From NCBI GenBank assembly GCA_017423885.1, contig JAFPCJ010000102.1, positions 1 through 14,244 of the forward strand: a stretch of 14,244 nt of DNA. The letters are read 5' to 3'. The translations under genes were made by a program, and so were the position numbers. Of this stretch, positions 13,706 to 14,244 are shown piece by piece; the stretch's first letter is position 1; every line of letters starts with the position of its first letter. Below the pieces are notes generated by a model. The model saw only the letters and a program-made list of their open reading frames with translations. It did no database searches and had not been told where the DNA came from. This DNA comes from Clostridia bacterium (GTDB taxonomy: Bacteria; Bacillota_A; Clostridia; Oscillospirales; Acutalibacteraceae).

Positions 13706-14244
13706 TCAGCCCACGCTAATTGCAAAATGCCTTGCTATATCGGCAATCAATCTATCCATTGAAAGCTTTAATTCCTTGGGCGCGTGCAAAGAGGATGTCT
13801 CCATATTGATCACACCCTGATACTTAATTTCGCGCAAAGCGTTAATGAAATCCTGCCAATCGATTATACCGGCGTATGGCAACATATGCTGATCACTCAA
13901 ACCGTCATTATCATGGATATGTAAGCAATGAAGACGATTTGAAAGCGTTCTGACAGCATCGCCTATATTGTCCCCTGCTACAAAACGTTGACCGGAATAT
14001 ACGGCGTGCCCTGTATCAAGGCAGGCAACTACGTACTCGCTGTCGATAGCATCTATGCAGTCCGCAAGTTCTTTTGCAGTACCGCAGGGCATATGTCTTC
14101 CCGGCATATTTTCAAGTGCTATCTTAACATTGTATTCCTTTGCATATTCTGCAAGCATTCCGAAATATTTTATATTCTCCAATACATGCTCGGCATGATG
14201 CTCACTCGGTGCCCACATCGTAGGCATAACGGGATGCATTACAA
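13706..14244 (-). CDS. Sugar phosphate isomerase/epimerase, TIM-barrel AP-endonuclease-2 superfamily (N-terminus cut by window edge)
   Basis: The C-terminal 179 or so codons of a xylose-isomerase-like TIM-barrel protein. The frame is open to the right edge, so the true start is outside; the ATG at 14239 is internal. In the visible part the metal-site pattern is present: E in IALENMPG, D and H in CLDTGHA, H in HIHDNDG, and E in INMETS, with another histidine in SDQHMLPY. These proteins isomerise or epimerise sugars or polyols with a divalent metal. No signal peptide or membrane span is seen in the visible part. The specific substrate is unknown, and a relation to the sugar operon at the left edge is possible but not shown. 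The gene ends at a strong terminator. Confidence 0.87.
   Translation of the reverse strand, partial: VMHPVMPTMWAPSEHHAEHVLENIKYFGMLAEYAKEYNVKIALENMPGRHMPCGTAKELADCIDAIDSEYVVACLDTGHAVYSGQRFVAGDNIGDAVRTLSNRLHCLHIHDNDGLSDQHMLPYAGIIDWQDFINALREIKYQGVINMETSSLHAPKELKLSMDRLIADIARHFAISVG

Overview
The window looks like a chromosomal segment of an anaerobic Firmicute of the Clostridia (Oscillospiraceae/Ruminococcaceae-like). This rests on the gene order ecfA1-ecfA2-ecfT-truA, a DUF5711 gene next to cvpA, a Clp ATPase with an N-terminal zinc finger, strong AGGAGG-type ribosome binding sites, frequent TTG starts, and hairpin-plus-T-run terminators. The taxon is inferred from these features and not from a search. 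No phage, transposase, integrase or defence gene is visible, and coding is dense except in one intergenic region of about 0.6 kb.

Left region, + strand (1-2348): the 3' end of a sugar-catabolism operon. It holds the C-terminal part of an FGGY-family sugar kinase, a DUF4432 aldose-1-epimerase-like protein and a zinc-dependent class II ketose-bisphosphate aldolase. The genes are tightly spaced and end at an intrinsic terminator. Together they suggest a route in which a sugar is mutarotated, a ketose is phosphorylated and the product is cleaved to C3/C2 fragments; the substrate cannot be read from this fragment.

Intergenic region (2273-2864): no protein gene. It contains the + operon terminator, an 82-bp nested palindromic repeat, an array of small hairpins separated by a repeated 7-mer (GTGATAT on the left half, ATATCAC/ATATAAC on the right half), a bidirectional-looking terminator, tRNA-Gly(TCC) on the - strand, and a well-formed promoter for that tRNA lying inside an inverted repeat. 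This is the least explained part of the window.

Central and right region, - strand (2865-13512): eleven genes in one direction with overlaps or very short gaps. In transcription order they are ruvC, ruvA, ruvB (Holliday junction resolution), a class I SAM-dependent methyltransferase of the RlmI-like family, ecfA1, ecfA2, ecfT (the energising module of ECF vitamin transporters), truA (tRNA pseudouridine synthase), a membrane-anchored beta-propeller-like DUF5711 protein, a CvpA-family membrane protein, and a ClpE/ClpC-like double AAA+ unfoldase. A clear extended -10 promoter lies in front of ruvC. No terminator or substantial gap is visible within the run, so it may be one long housekeeping transcription unit, possibly with internal promoters.

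Right edge (13655-14244): a truncated sugar phosphate isomerase/epimerase (xylose-isomerase-like TIM barrel) on the - strand, ending at its own strong intrinsic terminator and so separated from the ruvC promoter.

Several start codons differ from the longest possible reading frame and were set from ribosome binding sites and family alignment: DUF4432 at 446, EcfA1 at 10467, RuvA at 13006 and RuvC at 13512.
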